Assembly (NCBI RefSeq): GCF_003815655.1
Contig: NZ_CP033917.1
Span: 2,542,001-2,606,000 of the forward strand
Length of the DNA: 64,000 bases
Direction: 5' to 3'
Source of the DNA: Chryseobacterium sp. G0201
Lineage (GTDB): Bacteria > Bacteroidota > Bacteroidia > Flavobacteriales > Weeksellaceae
Made by a program: the position numbers and the translations under genes. Shown piece by piece: positions 35,680 through 44,106 of the stretch (the first letter of the stretch is position 1; each line of letters begins with the position of its first letter). The notes beneath the pieces were generated by a model. That model worked only from the letters and a program-made list of their open reading frames with translations, did not search any database and was not told the origin of the DNA.

Positions 35680-36663
35680 TTAAAGTTTACCCAATTCAGA
35701 ATTGATAAAATCCAATTCTTCCTGAGAAAGATCGAAAGACATTGCTTTTGCGTTTTCTATAGCTTGTTGAGCATTTCTCGCTCCTGCCAAAACAACGGTG
35801 AGTGCGGGTTGTAAAGTCGTCCAGCGCAAAACTAATTGAGAAAGGGTAGCTCCTTTTTCCTGAGCAATCGGTTCTATTTTTTCTAAGAAAATTTTTACTT
35901 TATTAAGATCAAACTGAGAAAAATATCCGTTTCTGTGATCGTTTTCTTTTAATTTGTCTTCTTTGAAATATTTTCCTGTCAAAAGACCTCTTTCCATCGG
36001 GCTGTACACAATAATTCCAGAATTATTTTCCAAAGAATAAGGAACCAAATCATTTTCAATCGCGCGGTTCAGCATACTGTAAGAAACCTGATTGCTTGCC
36101 AAATTCAGCGTTCTGTTAGCTTCCTGCATTTGTTCAACCCTATAATTACTTACTCCGGCTGAAAGAATTTTTCCTTGCTGGATCAATAATTCCATAGCTT
36201 CCATAGTTTCGCAGATACAAGTCGTGCTGTCCGGCCAGTGAAGCTGTAGAAGATCGATGTAATCTGTTCCCAGTCTTTTCAAACTTTCTTCAACCTCCTT
36301 AATAATATTCTCTTTTGAAGCTAATTTATAAACGGGAATTTTTACACCATTTTCTTCTGCATCGAAGAAAAATTCACCTTTTCCATTATTGCTTTCATCC
36401 CACACCAAACCGAATTTGGTTAATAACTGAATCTTTGAACGGTCTTTTCCTTTAATAGCTTCTCCGATCATTTCCTCGCTTAATCCAAAACCGTAGAAAG
36501 GAGCGGTATCAATAGAAGTTACACCATGATCCAAAGAGGCATGAATAGAATCTATAGAGTCTTTTTTCTCATTTCCACCCCACATATTTCCACCGATTGC
36601 GAATGCTCCATGTGTGATGACGGATAATTCGAGATCTGTGTTTCCTAATTTTCTATATTCCAT
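35680..36663 (-). CDS. Aldo/keto reductase
   Basis: 327 residues, a TIM-barrel NADPH oxidoreductase. Catalytic tetrad visible: Asp and Tyr in SIDTAPFYGFGLSEE, Lys in LLTKFG, His in LLQLHWPDS. The C-terminal YSPMERGLLTGKYF and VLAGARNAQQ are cofactor-binding. Similar to the YghZ/AKR11-like subfamilies that reduce quinones, methylglyoxal or other carbonyls. It lies downstream of the DJ-1-like gene, separated by a family B palindrome. Confidence 0.93.
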   Translation of the reverse strand: MEYRKLGNTDLELSVITHGAFAIGGNMWGGNEKKDSIDSIHASLDHGVTSIDTAPFYGFGLSEEMIGEAIKGKDRSKIQLLTKFGLVWDESNNGKGEFFFDAEENGVKIPVYKLASKENIIKEVEESLKRLGTDYIDLLQLHWPDSTTCICETMEAMELLIQQGKILSAGVSNYRVEQMQEANRTLNLASNQVSYSMLNRAIENDLVPYSLENNSGIIVYSPMERGLLTGKYFKEDKLKENDHRNGYFSQFDLNKVKIFLEKIEPIAQEKGATLSQLVLRWTTLQPALTVVLAGARNAQQAIENAKAMSFDLSQEELDFINSELGKL

Positions 36664-36764
36664 TTTTTTGTCTTACTTTTTTTATTTTAATTAAAATTTT
36701 CAACCATAAAAGGCACAAAGTTTTTAATACTTAAGATATTTTGAGTAATAATTTTCCATTTAGT

Positions 36765-36838
36765 TTGTCATTCCGGAGGAATCTAAACTCTCAGATAAAG
36801 AGATTAATTACTCCGTCTAGATTCCTCCGGAATGACAA
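36765..36838. repeat. Dispersed palindrome family B, copy 2
   Basis: Arms TTGTCATTCCGGAGGAATCT(A) (36765-36785) and their exact complement (36818-36838), identical to copy 1 over 21 bases, but with an unrelated loop. Confidence 0.85.
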
Positions 36839-36882
36839 AAAAGCTTCTTATTTTGTGACTTTTTTGGTTAAATATTTACCAA

Positions 36883-37632
36883 TTATTTATTTAATTCCTT
36901 TAAAATAGCCTCACCCACACTTTTTGCAGATTGAGGGTTTTGCCCTGTGATTACTCTTTGATCGGTCACCACATGATTCTGCCAAAGTCCTGATTTTTCA
37001 AATTTCGCGCCTCTTTCTTTTAATTTATCTTCCAAAAGAAAAGGAACAACGTTGGTTAATTTCACTTCAGCTTCTTCTTCATTGGTAAAGGCATTGATTT
37101 TTTTGCCATCAACTAAATATTTACCATCGTTCAATTTAATATTAACCAAACCTGACGGACCGTGACAAACTGCGGCTACAATTCCTCCGTTTTGATAAAT
37201 TTTTGAAGCGATATTGGCTAATTCTATATTGTCTGCAAAATCCCACATCGCGCCATGACCTCCAGCATAAAAGATGGTTGAATAATCAGCAGGATTTACC
37301 TGTGAGGGAGTTAAAGAATTGTCAATTTTACTTTTGTCTTTGCTTTCCCAAAACTCTTTATTTACGGGATCTTTTAAATCAAAGCCGTCAACGGGAGGAG
37401 TTCCACCTTTTGGACTTACGAAATCGATTTCGTAACCTGCTTTGTGTAAAACTTCCCAAGGATGCGAAACTTCACCAAGATAATATCCTGTATTTTCTCC
37501 TGTATCACCTTTTTTGTCATGACTGGTAACGACAAATAAAATTTTCTTTTTCATATTTTTTGATTTTTTGGTTTGAGCTTGAATGAATCCTATCGTAAAT
37601 AAAGCAAGAATTAATAATGCTAATTTTTTCAT
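36883..37632 (-). CDS. DJ-1/PfpI-family protein with signal peptide (Hsp31-like)
   Basis: 249 residues. A signal peptide ends near FIQAQ (residue 20), then the DJ-1 fold starts KKKILFVVTSH. The reactive cysteine is in the AAVCHGPSG nucleophile elbow, with the conserved Glu region in NTGYYLGEVSHPWEVL and the IFYAGGHGAMWDFADN strand, as in Hsp31/YajL-like glyoxalase-III or chaperone members. It lies 2 bases downstream of the ABM gene, making a tight three-gene unit with MdaB-like; all point to electrophile or quinone stress. Confidence 0.9.
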   Translation of the reverse strand: MKKLALLILALFTIGFIQAQTKKSKNMKKKILFVVTSHDKKGDTGENTGYYLGEVSHPWEVLHKAGYEIDFVSPKGGTPPVDGFDLKDPVNKEFWESKDKSKIDNSLTPSQVNPADYSTIFYAGGHGAMWDFADNIELANIASKIYQNGGIVAAVCHGPSGLVNIKLNDGKYLVDGKKINAFTNEEEAEVKLTNVVPFLLEDKLKERGAKFEKSGLWQNHVVTDQRVITGQNPQSAKSVGEAILKELNK

Positions 37633-37634
37633 AT

Positions 37635-37922
37635 TTAAATAATATTTGTTAGATAAATTTGTGGTTTTTCCTGTAATTTTTCATCAATCAAAGCCCCGAA
37701 AGCCTGAATATAAGGTTGCTGATTATGCTGAGTTAAACCTTCCTGATTTTTCCAGATTTCATAGAAAACAAATTGGTTTTTATCTTCAATTCCTTGATGA
37801 AGCGTGTACAATTCGTTGGCTTCTTCTTTTCTGGTTTCTGTCACCATATTTTGAAGGACTTCTAAGACTTCTGCTCTGTGTTCTTCTTTTGCTTTAATTA
37901 CTGCGGTAAGATAAATTTTCAT
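37635..37922 (-). CDS. Antibiotic-biosynthesis-monooxygenase-domain protein (quinol monooxygenase type)
   Basis: 95 residues, complete small ABM domain (ferredoxin-like dimer): IYLTAVIKAKEEHRAEVLEVL, LYTLHQGIEDKNQFVFYEIWKNQEGLTQHN. The YgiN-type quinol monooxygenase is typically coded with MdaB, and here its start overlaps the end of the MdaB-like gene by one base. Likely acts on quinones within a quinone redox cycle. Confidence 0.9.
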   Translation of the reverse strand: MKIYLTAVIKAKEEHRAEVLEVLQNMVTETRKEEANELYTLHQGIEDKNQFVFYEIWKNQEGLTQHNQQPYIQAFGALIDEKLQEKPQIYLTNII

Positions 37923-38536
37923 TAGGCTAATTGTGGTTTTAATTCTTTTTCAAAAATGTTGGTAAGATGTTCTTTGTAGATTTTCATATCACGCTCGATG
38001 TTTGCGTTTTTTTCTACATCGTGGAAGTGAAAACTTTCCATTTTTTCGAGAGAAACAAAGGCGTTCATTCTATGAAATCCAAATAATGGTCCATTATCTA
38101 CACTTGTTTCATTGAAAAATTCTCCCGGAAGCGTAAAAGCAGTTTCCGGCGCATTCCAACTTGTGGTTACCATGTATTTTCTTCCGCCAAGCATGCCTCC
38201 GGTTCCGTAGTTGATCTGTGGGTTATCTGCAGTTCTTCCGTCACTCATATAAATTCCTTTGGCGTGACCTGCTGTGAAAACTTCGTCGATATATTTTTTC
38301 AAACCATTTGGTAATTGGAACCACCAGATCGGAGTGTGATAAATGATAACATCTGCCCAAACGAATTTTTGAACTTCTTCATTTTTATCATAACCTTCGT
38401 CAACTGTTGTGATCTTTACTTCTACATTTTCAAATTTTTGTAGAACTTCCAACGTGCTGTCTGCAATTGTTTTATTATATTTTCCTCCTGAATGTCCGAA
38501 GTTTTGTCCACCATTGATGATTAATACTTTTTTCAT
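37922..38536 (-). CDS. mdaB: MdaB-like NAD(P)H quinone reductase (flavodoxin fold)
   Basis: 204 residues. The flavodoxin-fold FMN/FAD site is seen in ILIINGGQNFGHSGGKYN, the YHTPIWWFQLPNGLKKYIDEVF motif (WWFQ..P is diagnostic) and GRKYMVTTSWNAP. It performs two-electron reduction of quinones. First gene of the mdaB-ABM-DJ-1 unit; a -7 box TAACTTTG (38573-38566 on the minus strand) lies 30 bases before the ATG. The LysR gene about 1.1 kb away may control it. Confidence 0.92.
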   Translation of the reverse strand: MKKVLIINGGQNFGHSGGKYNKTIADSTLEVLQKFENVEVKITTVDEGYDKNEEVQKFVWADVIIYHTPIWWFQLPNGLKKYIDEVFTAGHAKGIYMSDGRTADNPQINYGTGGMLGGRKYMVTTSWNAPETAFTLPGEFFNETSVDNGPLFGFHRMNAFVSLEKMESFHFHDVEKNANIERDMKIYKEHLTNIFEKELKPQLA

Positions 38537-38640
38537 TGTTGTATGATTGTTTAAATTTTACTCTGCAAAGTTAGGTTGGGATTTTGTATAATAAAAATAG
38601 TATAAATTATAGTAAAGTATCAGAATTATGATGGTTGTTT

Positions 38641-38700
38641 GAATTGTGAATTATAAGCCTGAGAATTGACTATTCACTTGCGAAGCAAAATTCACAATTC
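38641..38700. repeat. Dispersed repeat family C, copy 1
   Basis: GAATTGTGAATT (38641-38652) and its complement AATTCACAATTC (38689-38700) enclose ATTGACTATTCACTTGCGAA. Related sequence occurs at 39565-39652 and 51330-51415. Confidence 0.7.
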
Positions 38701-38794
38701 ACGTTTTATGTTTAAATATCATACTGATCTTGAATATATTTCTAACATTTCTCCTTTAACTTTGTTTGAATAATTTGAATAAAATAGAAAGCAG

Positions 38795-39529
38795 ATAGCA
38801 ATTTTTAGCGATGTACACGGAAATCTTCCTGCATTGGAAGTGGTATTAAATGATATTGAAGAAAGAGGAATTCATCAAAAATTTTGCTTAGGAGATTTGG
38901 TTGATTTTGCACCTTGGGGAAATGAAGTGATCGAAAAGATCAAGAGTTTGAATATTCCTTGTTTAATGGGAAATCATGATGAAAGAATTGCTTTTGATAT
39001 CCCGGTAATTCCTTTGAGTAAGCATTCTGAGGAGGAAACCACTGCAAGGTTTTTGGCTATTGATCATTCAAAAAAATACATTACAAAAGCGAATAAAAAG
39101 TATTTGTCTGAATTGCCTTTTCATTTAAAATTAAACTATAAAGTCGGGAAAAAACATTGGAATATTCAGTTAGTCCATTCAAGTTTAGAAAGTAATTATA
39201 CCTATTTTTATGAATCTGAAAATGACGATATTTTTATTGATATGCTAAATGATTCTCAGTCTGACGTTGTCATTATGGGACATACCCATTTATCTTTTAA
39301 AAAATATTTTGATGGTAAATGGGCGATTAATGCTGGCTCTGTCGGACGTTCAAGAGAAGAAAACCGTTTTGCTTCTTATGTCATTTTGAATTTAGATGAA
39401 GATAAAATTACTCCTGAAATTATTCAGCTAGAATATCTGCTTGAAGAAGTTGCTCAAAAAATCGAAGAGAGTGAAATTCCGAATTACTATGCTTCATTTT
39501 TAAGAAACGAAAAGCTATCAGTATTCTGA
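38795..39529 (+). CDS. Metallophosphoesterase with unclear start codon
   Basis: About 245 residues if the whole homologous frame is used. It has all calcineurin-like phosphoesterase motifs: SDVHGN (38807-38824), GDLVDF, GNHDE, VHS and GHTH, two metal ions and phosphodiester or protein-phosphate hydrolysis being the expected chemistry. The frame has a stop at 38780-38782 and no ATG, GTG or TTG before the conserved start IAIFSDVHGN; only ATA (38795) or ATT (38801) are available. The next TTG, 38834, would delete the first metal motif. Either a rare ATA/ATT start is used, or the start was lost by mutation or sequencing error. Confidence 0.72.
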   Translation: MAIFSDVHGNLPALEVVLNDIEERGIHQKFCLGDLVDFAPWGNEVIEKIKSLNIPCLMGNHDERIAFDIPVIPLSKHSEEETTARFLAIDHSKKYITKANKKYLSELPFHLKLNYKVGKKHWNIQLVHSSLESNYTYFYESENDDIFIDMLNDSQSDVVIMGHTHLSFKKYFDGKWAINAGSVGRSREENRFASYVILNLDEDKITPEIIQLEYLLEEVAQKIEESEIPNYYASFLRNEKLSVF

Positions 39530-39564
39530 TTATTTTGTAGCTTTGTATCATGAAAGTAATAATT

Positions 39565-39652
39565 GAATCGTGAATTATCAATTCGCTTTGCTTGTCAATT
39601 TTATAGTAGAAGAATTTCACAATTCACTGCGAAGCAAATTGACTATTTCGCT
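39565..39652. repeat. Dispersed repeat family C, copy 2
   Basis: GAATCGTGAATTATCAATTC to TTCACAATTCACTGCGAAGC: the same words as copy 1, more diverged, and ending inside the promoter region of the LysR gene. Confidence 0.6.
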
Positions 39653-39666
39653 AAATAAATACAATT

Positions 39667-40569
39667 ATGGTTAATTTAGAATGGTACAGAACATTTAAAG
39701 CAATCTACAAAACCGGAACATTAACCGGAGCAGCAGAAGCTTTATTCATATCACAGCCGGGTGTGAGTTTACATTTAAGCTCTTTGGAAGCGTATGTTGG
39801 ATATAAATTATTCGACAGAACAGGACGGAAAATGCATCCCACGGAAAGGGGGAAAGTATTATTCAATGCAGTTTCCGATCCATTAACAAAACTTGAGGAT
39901 GTTGAAAAAAACTTCCAGAAATCTACCGAAAAAACAACCCCGACAATAAGTGTGGGAATGTGTTTTGAAACTTTTCAGACCACTTTGGAGCAGTATGTTT
40001 CTTCTTTGCCTTTTAATTTAATTATCAGCTTTGGAGAATATCCTGAAATGCTGGATCAGTTGGATAAAGGGATTTTGGACCTGATTATTACACCGAAAAA
40101 AGGAATTTCTCCTAATATTCAGCATGAAGCTTTTTCATCTGAACAGATTATTTTGGTTGGAGGAAAAGATGTTGATACAGAAGGTTTCAAAAAAATATTG
40201 AAAACAAAGGATAAAGAGCAGATTGAAAGTTGGTTAAAAGAAGAAAAATGGTATGGAACAACAGGAGATATGGAACATCTTTTCCAGTTCTGGACTTTGA
40301 ATTTTGGGCATAAACCGGATTTCCGACCAAATTATATTGTTCCTAACTTAAATTCAATCATTCGTTGTTTGAAAGGTGGAAAAGGATTGGCTGTAATTCC
40401 TAACTTTTTATGCAAAGACGAGATTCAAAGCGGGGAAGTGAAATTAATTTGGGAAGGCGAGAAAAAGCTGGAAAATACGCTCTATTTCGGATGTAGAAAA
40501 AAGACGAGCTATCACTCAGAAATTGAGCATATCAAAGGATTATTTCGTCAGGTGATGGATAAGATTTAA
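39667..40569 (+). CDS. LysR-family transcriptional regulator
   Basis: 300 residues, usual length. Winged helix-turn-helix at residues 1-60 (MVNLEWYRTFKAIYKTGTLTGAAEALFISQPGVSLHLSSLE) and the type 2 periplasmic-binding-fold effector domain after residue 90 (ISVGMCFETFQTTL, PNLNSIIRCLKGGKGLAVIPN). It lies between the MdaB unit and an aldo/keto reductase gene, both reasonable targets. Confidence 0.95.
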   Translation: MVNLEWYRTFKAIYKTGTLTGAAEALFISQPGVSLHLSSLEAYVGYKLFDRTGRKMHPTERGKVLFNAVSDPLTKLEDVEKNFQKSTEKTTPTISVGMCFETFQTTLEQYVSSLPFNLIISFGEYPEMLDQLDKGILDLIITPKKGISPNIQHEAFSSEQIILVGGKDVDTEGFKKILKTKDKEQIESWLKEEKWYGTTGDMEHLFQFWTLNFGHKPDFRPNYIVPNLNSIIRCLKGGKGLAVIPNFLCKDEIQSGEVKLIWEGEKKLENTLYFGCRKKTSYHSEIEHIKGLFRQVMDKI

Positions 40570-40785
40570 TTATGAATTATGAATTATGAATTAGCTCATT
40601 TAAACACAAATACCACAAACTATTTTCACAAATAAAACACAAACATCTGTGGCAATTTATGGGAAATAAAAACTTAGACCGTAATAAAAGACAAGTCAAA
40701 ATTTCTAATTTTCAATAAAATTGGTAAGCAGAGTTTCAATTTTTTATCGGAAATTTGTTTGAATTTAGTAAAAAAATAAAATATT

Positions 40786-41661
40786 ATGAAAAAGAAAACA
40801 TATACAGGGCAGCCTGTAATTACATTAAATAACGGAGTTGACATTCCGGCTTTAGGTTTTGGTGTCTGGCAGATTGATGACCAGAAAGTGTGTGAAGATA
40901 CAGTGATTAAGGCTATCCAAACGGGATACAGAATGATTGACACGGCTTCTATTTATCAAAACGAGATCGGAGTTGGAAATGCTATCAAAAACAGCGGAGT
41001 AAACAGAGATGAATTGTTTATCACATCAAAACTTTGGGTTCAGGATACTACGTATGACAAAGCAAAAAGTGCTTTTCAGAGAACATTAGACAGATTACAG
41101 CTGGATTATTTGGATATGTACCTTATTCACTGGCCTTACTCAGATTTTACGGGAGCTTGGAAAGCTTTGGAAGAATTGTATCAGGAAGGAAAAATAAAAG
41201 CAATTGGTGTTTGTAATTTTACGGTTGAAAAGCTGGAAGAATTAAAAGCGAATTCAAACATTCTTCCTGTGGTTAATCAGATAGAATTACACCCGATTTT
41301 CCAACAAAAAGAATTGCAGGTTTATAACAGAGAAAATAATATTGTTACTCAACCTTGGAGCCCTCTTGGAAACGGAAATGCTGAACTTTTAAATAACGAA
41401 TCTTTAAAAGCTATCGCTGAAAAATATAATAAAACGGTTGCTCAGGTTATTTTAAGATGGCATTTACAGGAAGGATTCTGCGCGATTCCAAAGTCTGTGA
41501 CGCCGTCAAGAATTGAAGAAAATTTCAATGTTTTTGATTTTGAATTAACGGAAGATGAAATGAATACTGTTCGTTCTCTAGATACCAATAAAAGAATATT
41601 CTTTGATCCAAAAGATCCGGAATGGGAAGAAAAGATGTTGAATTCTGTTGCAGATATTTAA
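40786..41661 (+). CDS. Aldo/keto reductase (2,5-diketogluconate-reductase type)
   Basis: 291 residues. Tetrad: Asp and Tyr in MIDTASIYQNEIGVGNAI, Lys in FITSKLW, His in YLIHWPYSDF; NADPH site near IPKSVTPSRIEENF. This DkgA-like subfamily reduces methylglyoxal, diketogluconate or other carbonyls. Downstream of the LysR gene on the same strand with a 216-base gap. Confidence 0.94.
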   Translation: MKKKTYTGQPVITLNNGVDIPALGFGVWQIDDQKVCEDTVIKAIQTGYRMIDTASIYQNEIGVGNAIKNSGVNRDELFITSKLWVQDTTYDKAKSAFQRTLDRLQLDYLDMYLIHWPYSDFTGAWKALEELYQEGKIKAIGVCNFTVEKLEELKANSNILPVVNQIELHPIFQQKELQVYNRENNIVTQPWSPLGNGNAELLNNESLKAIAEKYNKTVAQVILRWHLQEGFCAIPKSVTPSRIEENFNVFDFELTEDEMNTVRSLDTNKRIFFDPKDPEWEEKMLNSVADI

Positions 41662-41817
41662 TGATTTTAAAATATTTTTTTCCCAGATTTATTAATTCAA
41701 GAGGAGAATTAACTTGGAAAGGAAATAGATAAAATGATATTACGTTAATAAAATTCAGTATTTAAGCAGAAAGTATTTAATTAAAATTAATTTATTTTTG
41801 TGACTTTAAAATTAATT

Positions 41818-42264
41818 ATGAAAAAATTCTTTTTTCCATTTATCTTATTTTCGATTGTTTCCTGTAGTAGCGATGACGAGGTTCAGAATTCCGGCAATAA
41901 AGCTTCAATTATCGGAGAATGGTACATTGAAAAATCTGAGATATATCGATCGTCAAATCAACAGATTCAGATATCTTTCTCAACCGATTGCCAAAAAATG
42001 AGCACACATGAATTTACTTCTTCACACGTTTTCTCGATTTCTTATGCCCAAAATAATAATACATGCGAAAAAACAGATTCTGTAGCAAGGAAATACACAT
42101 TCGATAAAGGAAATGGTAAATTCTGGTTTGAAGGTGAGGAAAATTATCCTTATTTCGTGACTCAGCTTACTTTAACCAATATGGTTATGGAAGACCGGAC
42201 CCAGGATTTTGACGGAGACGGTACTAAGGATATATTAAAACGTTTTTATAAAAAAATCAATTAA
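41818..42264 (+). CDS. Small lipoprotein, lipocalin-like
   Basis: 148 residues from ATG 41818. Lipobox SIVSC, then SSDDE, an acidic tract matching the surface-export signals of Bacteroidetes lipoproteins. The body (SIIGEWYIEKSEIY, CEKTDSVARKYTFDKGNGKFWFEG) is lipocalin-like. A GTG start at 41800 is possible, but a -7 box (TATTTTTG) ends right on it, so transcription would start past it. Function unknown. Confidence 0.75.
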   Translation: MKKFFFPFILFSIVSCSSDDEVQNSGNKASIIGEWYIEKSEIYRSSNQQIQISFSTDCQKMSTHEFTSSHVFSISYAQNNNTCEKTDSVARKYTFDKGNGKFWFEGEENYPYFVTQLTLTNMVMEDRTQDFDGDGTKDILKRFYKKIN

Positions 42265-42269
42265 AATAA

Positions 42270-42298
42270 AAAACTCCTTTCAAATCGAAAGGAGTTTT
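42270..42298. terminator. Bidirectional terminator between lipoprotein and mpl
   Basis: Perfect 12-bp stem AAAACTCCTTTC / GAAAGGAGTTTT with a 5-base loop, centred between convergent stops. Confidence 0.85.
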
Positions 42299-42313
42299 GC
42301 TTTATGTAAGAAT

Positions 42314-43651
42314 TTATTTAGTCAGATCCAGTCCTCCAAAATTACCCGAACTCATCATCAGGAAAACACCGTTAGTTTTATCCAAGGTTTCCCAGTATGC
42401 GTGAAGTTCTTCGGCATTGGTAAATACTTTTAGATTTTCATTTTTAAATTTTTCTTTGATCAGATCTGGTGAAATCGGATCCATTCTTTTGATTTTTAAA
42501 GCATCTTCGGAATAGAAAACAATTGCTTCCTCCAATCCGTCCATGGCGTGATCATATTGCTCTAGAAATACAGGATTTAAGCTTGAATAGGTATGAAGTT
42601 CAAGAAAACCGTATTTTTTCTCTTTTTTAAATTGCTCACAGAAAGCTTTTACAGCAGCTTTTACCTTGCTTGGCGCGTGTGCAAAGTCTTTGTAAAGAGT
42701 TCCTTTGTCTTCTCTTTCCACTTTTTCAAGGCGTTTTGAAGCTCCTTTGAAACTCATAATCGCATCATAGAAATCCTCATCCATAATTCCCAAAGTATGG
42801 CAGATATGTCTTGCTCCTTCAAGGTTTAATAGATTGTGCGCTCCAAAAACAGAAAGCGGAATATCTCCCATTTCGGTTTTTAAATACACTTTTCCGTTGT
42901 TGATCTCGTATTCCGGCGTTTTGTAAGGTATTTTTCTGAAATAATTTTCAGCGGCTTCTACTACTTTTACTACTTCGGCATCTTCTTCATTATACACTAA
43001 AACTCCACCCGGAGTAATGCTTGCAACAAATCTCCTGAACTGCTCAATATAATCATCAAACGTTTTGAAAACATTGATGTGATCCCAAGCGATTCCGCTC
43101 ATTAAAGCGATATTGGGCTGATACAGTAAAAATTTTGAACGTAAATCGATAGGAGAGGAAAGGTATTCATCACCTTCCAATACCATAAAATCGTTATCCT
43201 TAGTCAGTTTTACCATACAGTCGAAACCTTCCAATTGCGCTCCCACCATATAATCAACATCTTTCTGATGAAAATTTAAAACATGCAGAATCATTGAAGT
43301 GATTGTCGTTTTCCCGTGAGAACCTGCAATAACAACGCGGGTTTTGGTTTTAGACTGTTCGTAAAGAAATTCCGGATACGAGTATATTTTTAAACCCAGT
43401 TCTTTCGCTTTTGCTAATTCGGGATTGTCCTGATGAGCGTGCATTCCAAGAATTACGGCATCAATATCAGACGTTATTTTTTCCGGAAACCATCCCAATT
43501 CCTGAGGAAGAATTCCTTTCTTCTCAAGTCTTGATCTTGAAGGTTCAAAAATAGCATCATCTGAACCTGTTACCTGATATCCTTTGTCTTTTAACGCAAT
43601 AGCAAGATTATGCATGGCACTTCCGCCAATAGCAATGAAATGGGTATTCAA
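42314..43651 (-). CDS. mpl: UDP-N-acetylmuramate:L-alanyl-gamma-D-glutamyl-meso-diaminopimelate ligase
   Basis: 445 residues. A Mur ligase with the dinucleotide-like N-terminus MNTHFIAIGGSAMHNLAIAL, the ATP P-loop AGSHGKTTITSM and central-domain GDEYLSS; the middle region DFAHAPSKVKAAV and C-terminal LLMSSGNFGGLD are typical of Mpl rather than MurC. It reattaches recycled tripeptide to UDP-MurNAc during peptidoglycan recycling. Followed by the small lipoprotein on the same strand and divergent to none; convergent with the lipocalin-like gene. Confidence 0.93.
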   Translation of the reverse strand: MNTHFIAIGGSAMHNLAIALKDKGYQVTGSDDAIFEPSRSRLEKKGILPQELGWFPEKITSDIDAVILGMHAHQDNPELAKAKELGLKIYSYPEFLYEQSKTKTRVVIAGSHGKTTITSMILHVLNFHQKDVDYMVGAQLEGFDCMVKLTKDNDFMVLEGDEYLSSPIDLRSKFLLYQPNIALMSGIAWDHINVFKTFDDYIEQFRRFVASITPGGVLVYNEEDAEVVKVVEAAENYFRKIPYKTPEYEINNGKVYLKTEMGDIPLSVFGAHNLLNLEGARHICHTLGIMDEDFYDAIMSFKGASKRLEKVEREDKGTLYKDFAHAPSKVKAAVKAFCEQFKKEKKYGFLELHTYSSLNPVFLEQYDHAMDGLEEAIVFYSEDALKIKRMDPISPDLIKEKFKNENLKVFTNAEELHAYWETLDKTNGVFLMMSSGNFGGLDLTK

Positions 43652-43656
43652 TTTAT

Positions 43657-44094
43657 TTACTGTTTTTTAACGTTGTTATTAATAATCTCCTGGAAAGCAT
43701 TTAAAATGTTATCCCAGTTGGTTTTATAATTTGGCATTACCAGACTTGCGTCTGTTTTATTACCTTCATTAGGACCTTTTTTAACATTAATAGAAGTCGT
43801 TACATTGTCGTATAATTTTTTACGATCTTCCTGTATTTTTCTAAAATTGTTTTGAGAAAGAATGTTATCTAACTTTTTTAGATCCTCATTGCTGATTTTA
43901 AAATCTTTTTTAATTTTTTTTCCCTGTCCCTCAAAAGAGTAATGCACATTATTGGCCTTGATAAGTAAATTCTCATAGATAGGAGAAGATCCCCCGTTTT
44001 TAGAATAACTTATGTCAAAATCTGAATATACTTTTTGGCTGTTACATGAAACTAATACTATGATTGCGAATAAGATCCCTATTATTCTTTTCAT
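43657..44094 (-). CDS. Small lipoprotein of unknown function
   Basis: 145 residues. Lipobox VLVSC (Cys17). The remainder (KKLDNILSQNNFRKIQEDRKKLYDN, IIDAFQEIINN) is charged and helical, with no family I recognise. It sits 5 bases upstream of mpl on the same strand and 12 bases after the acyltransferase gene, so the three are probably one operon. Confidence 0.7.
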   Translation of the reverse strand: MKRIIGILFAIIVLVSCNSQKVYSDFDISYSKNGGSSPIYENLLIKANNVHYSFEGQGKKIKKDFKISNEDLKKLDNILSQNNFRKIQEDRKKLYDNVTTSINVKKGPNEGNKTDASLVMPNYKTNWDNILNAFQEIINNNVKKQ

Positions 44095-44106
44095 ATTTAA
44101 TCTACT

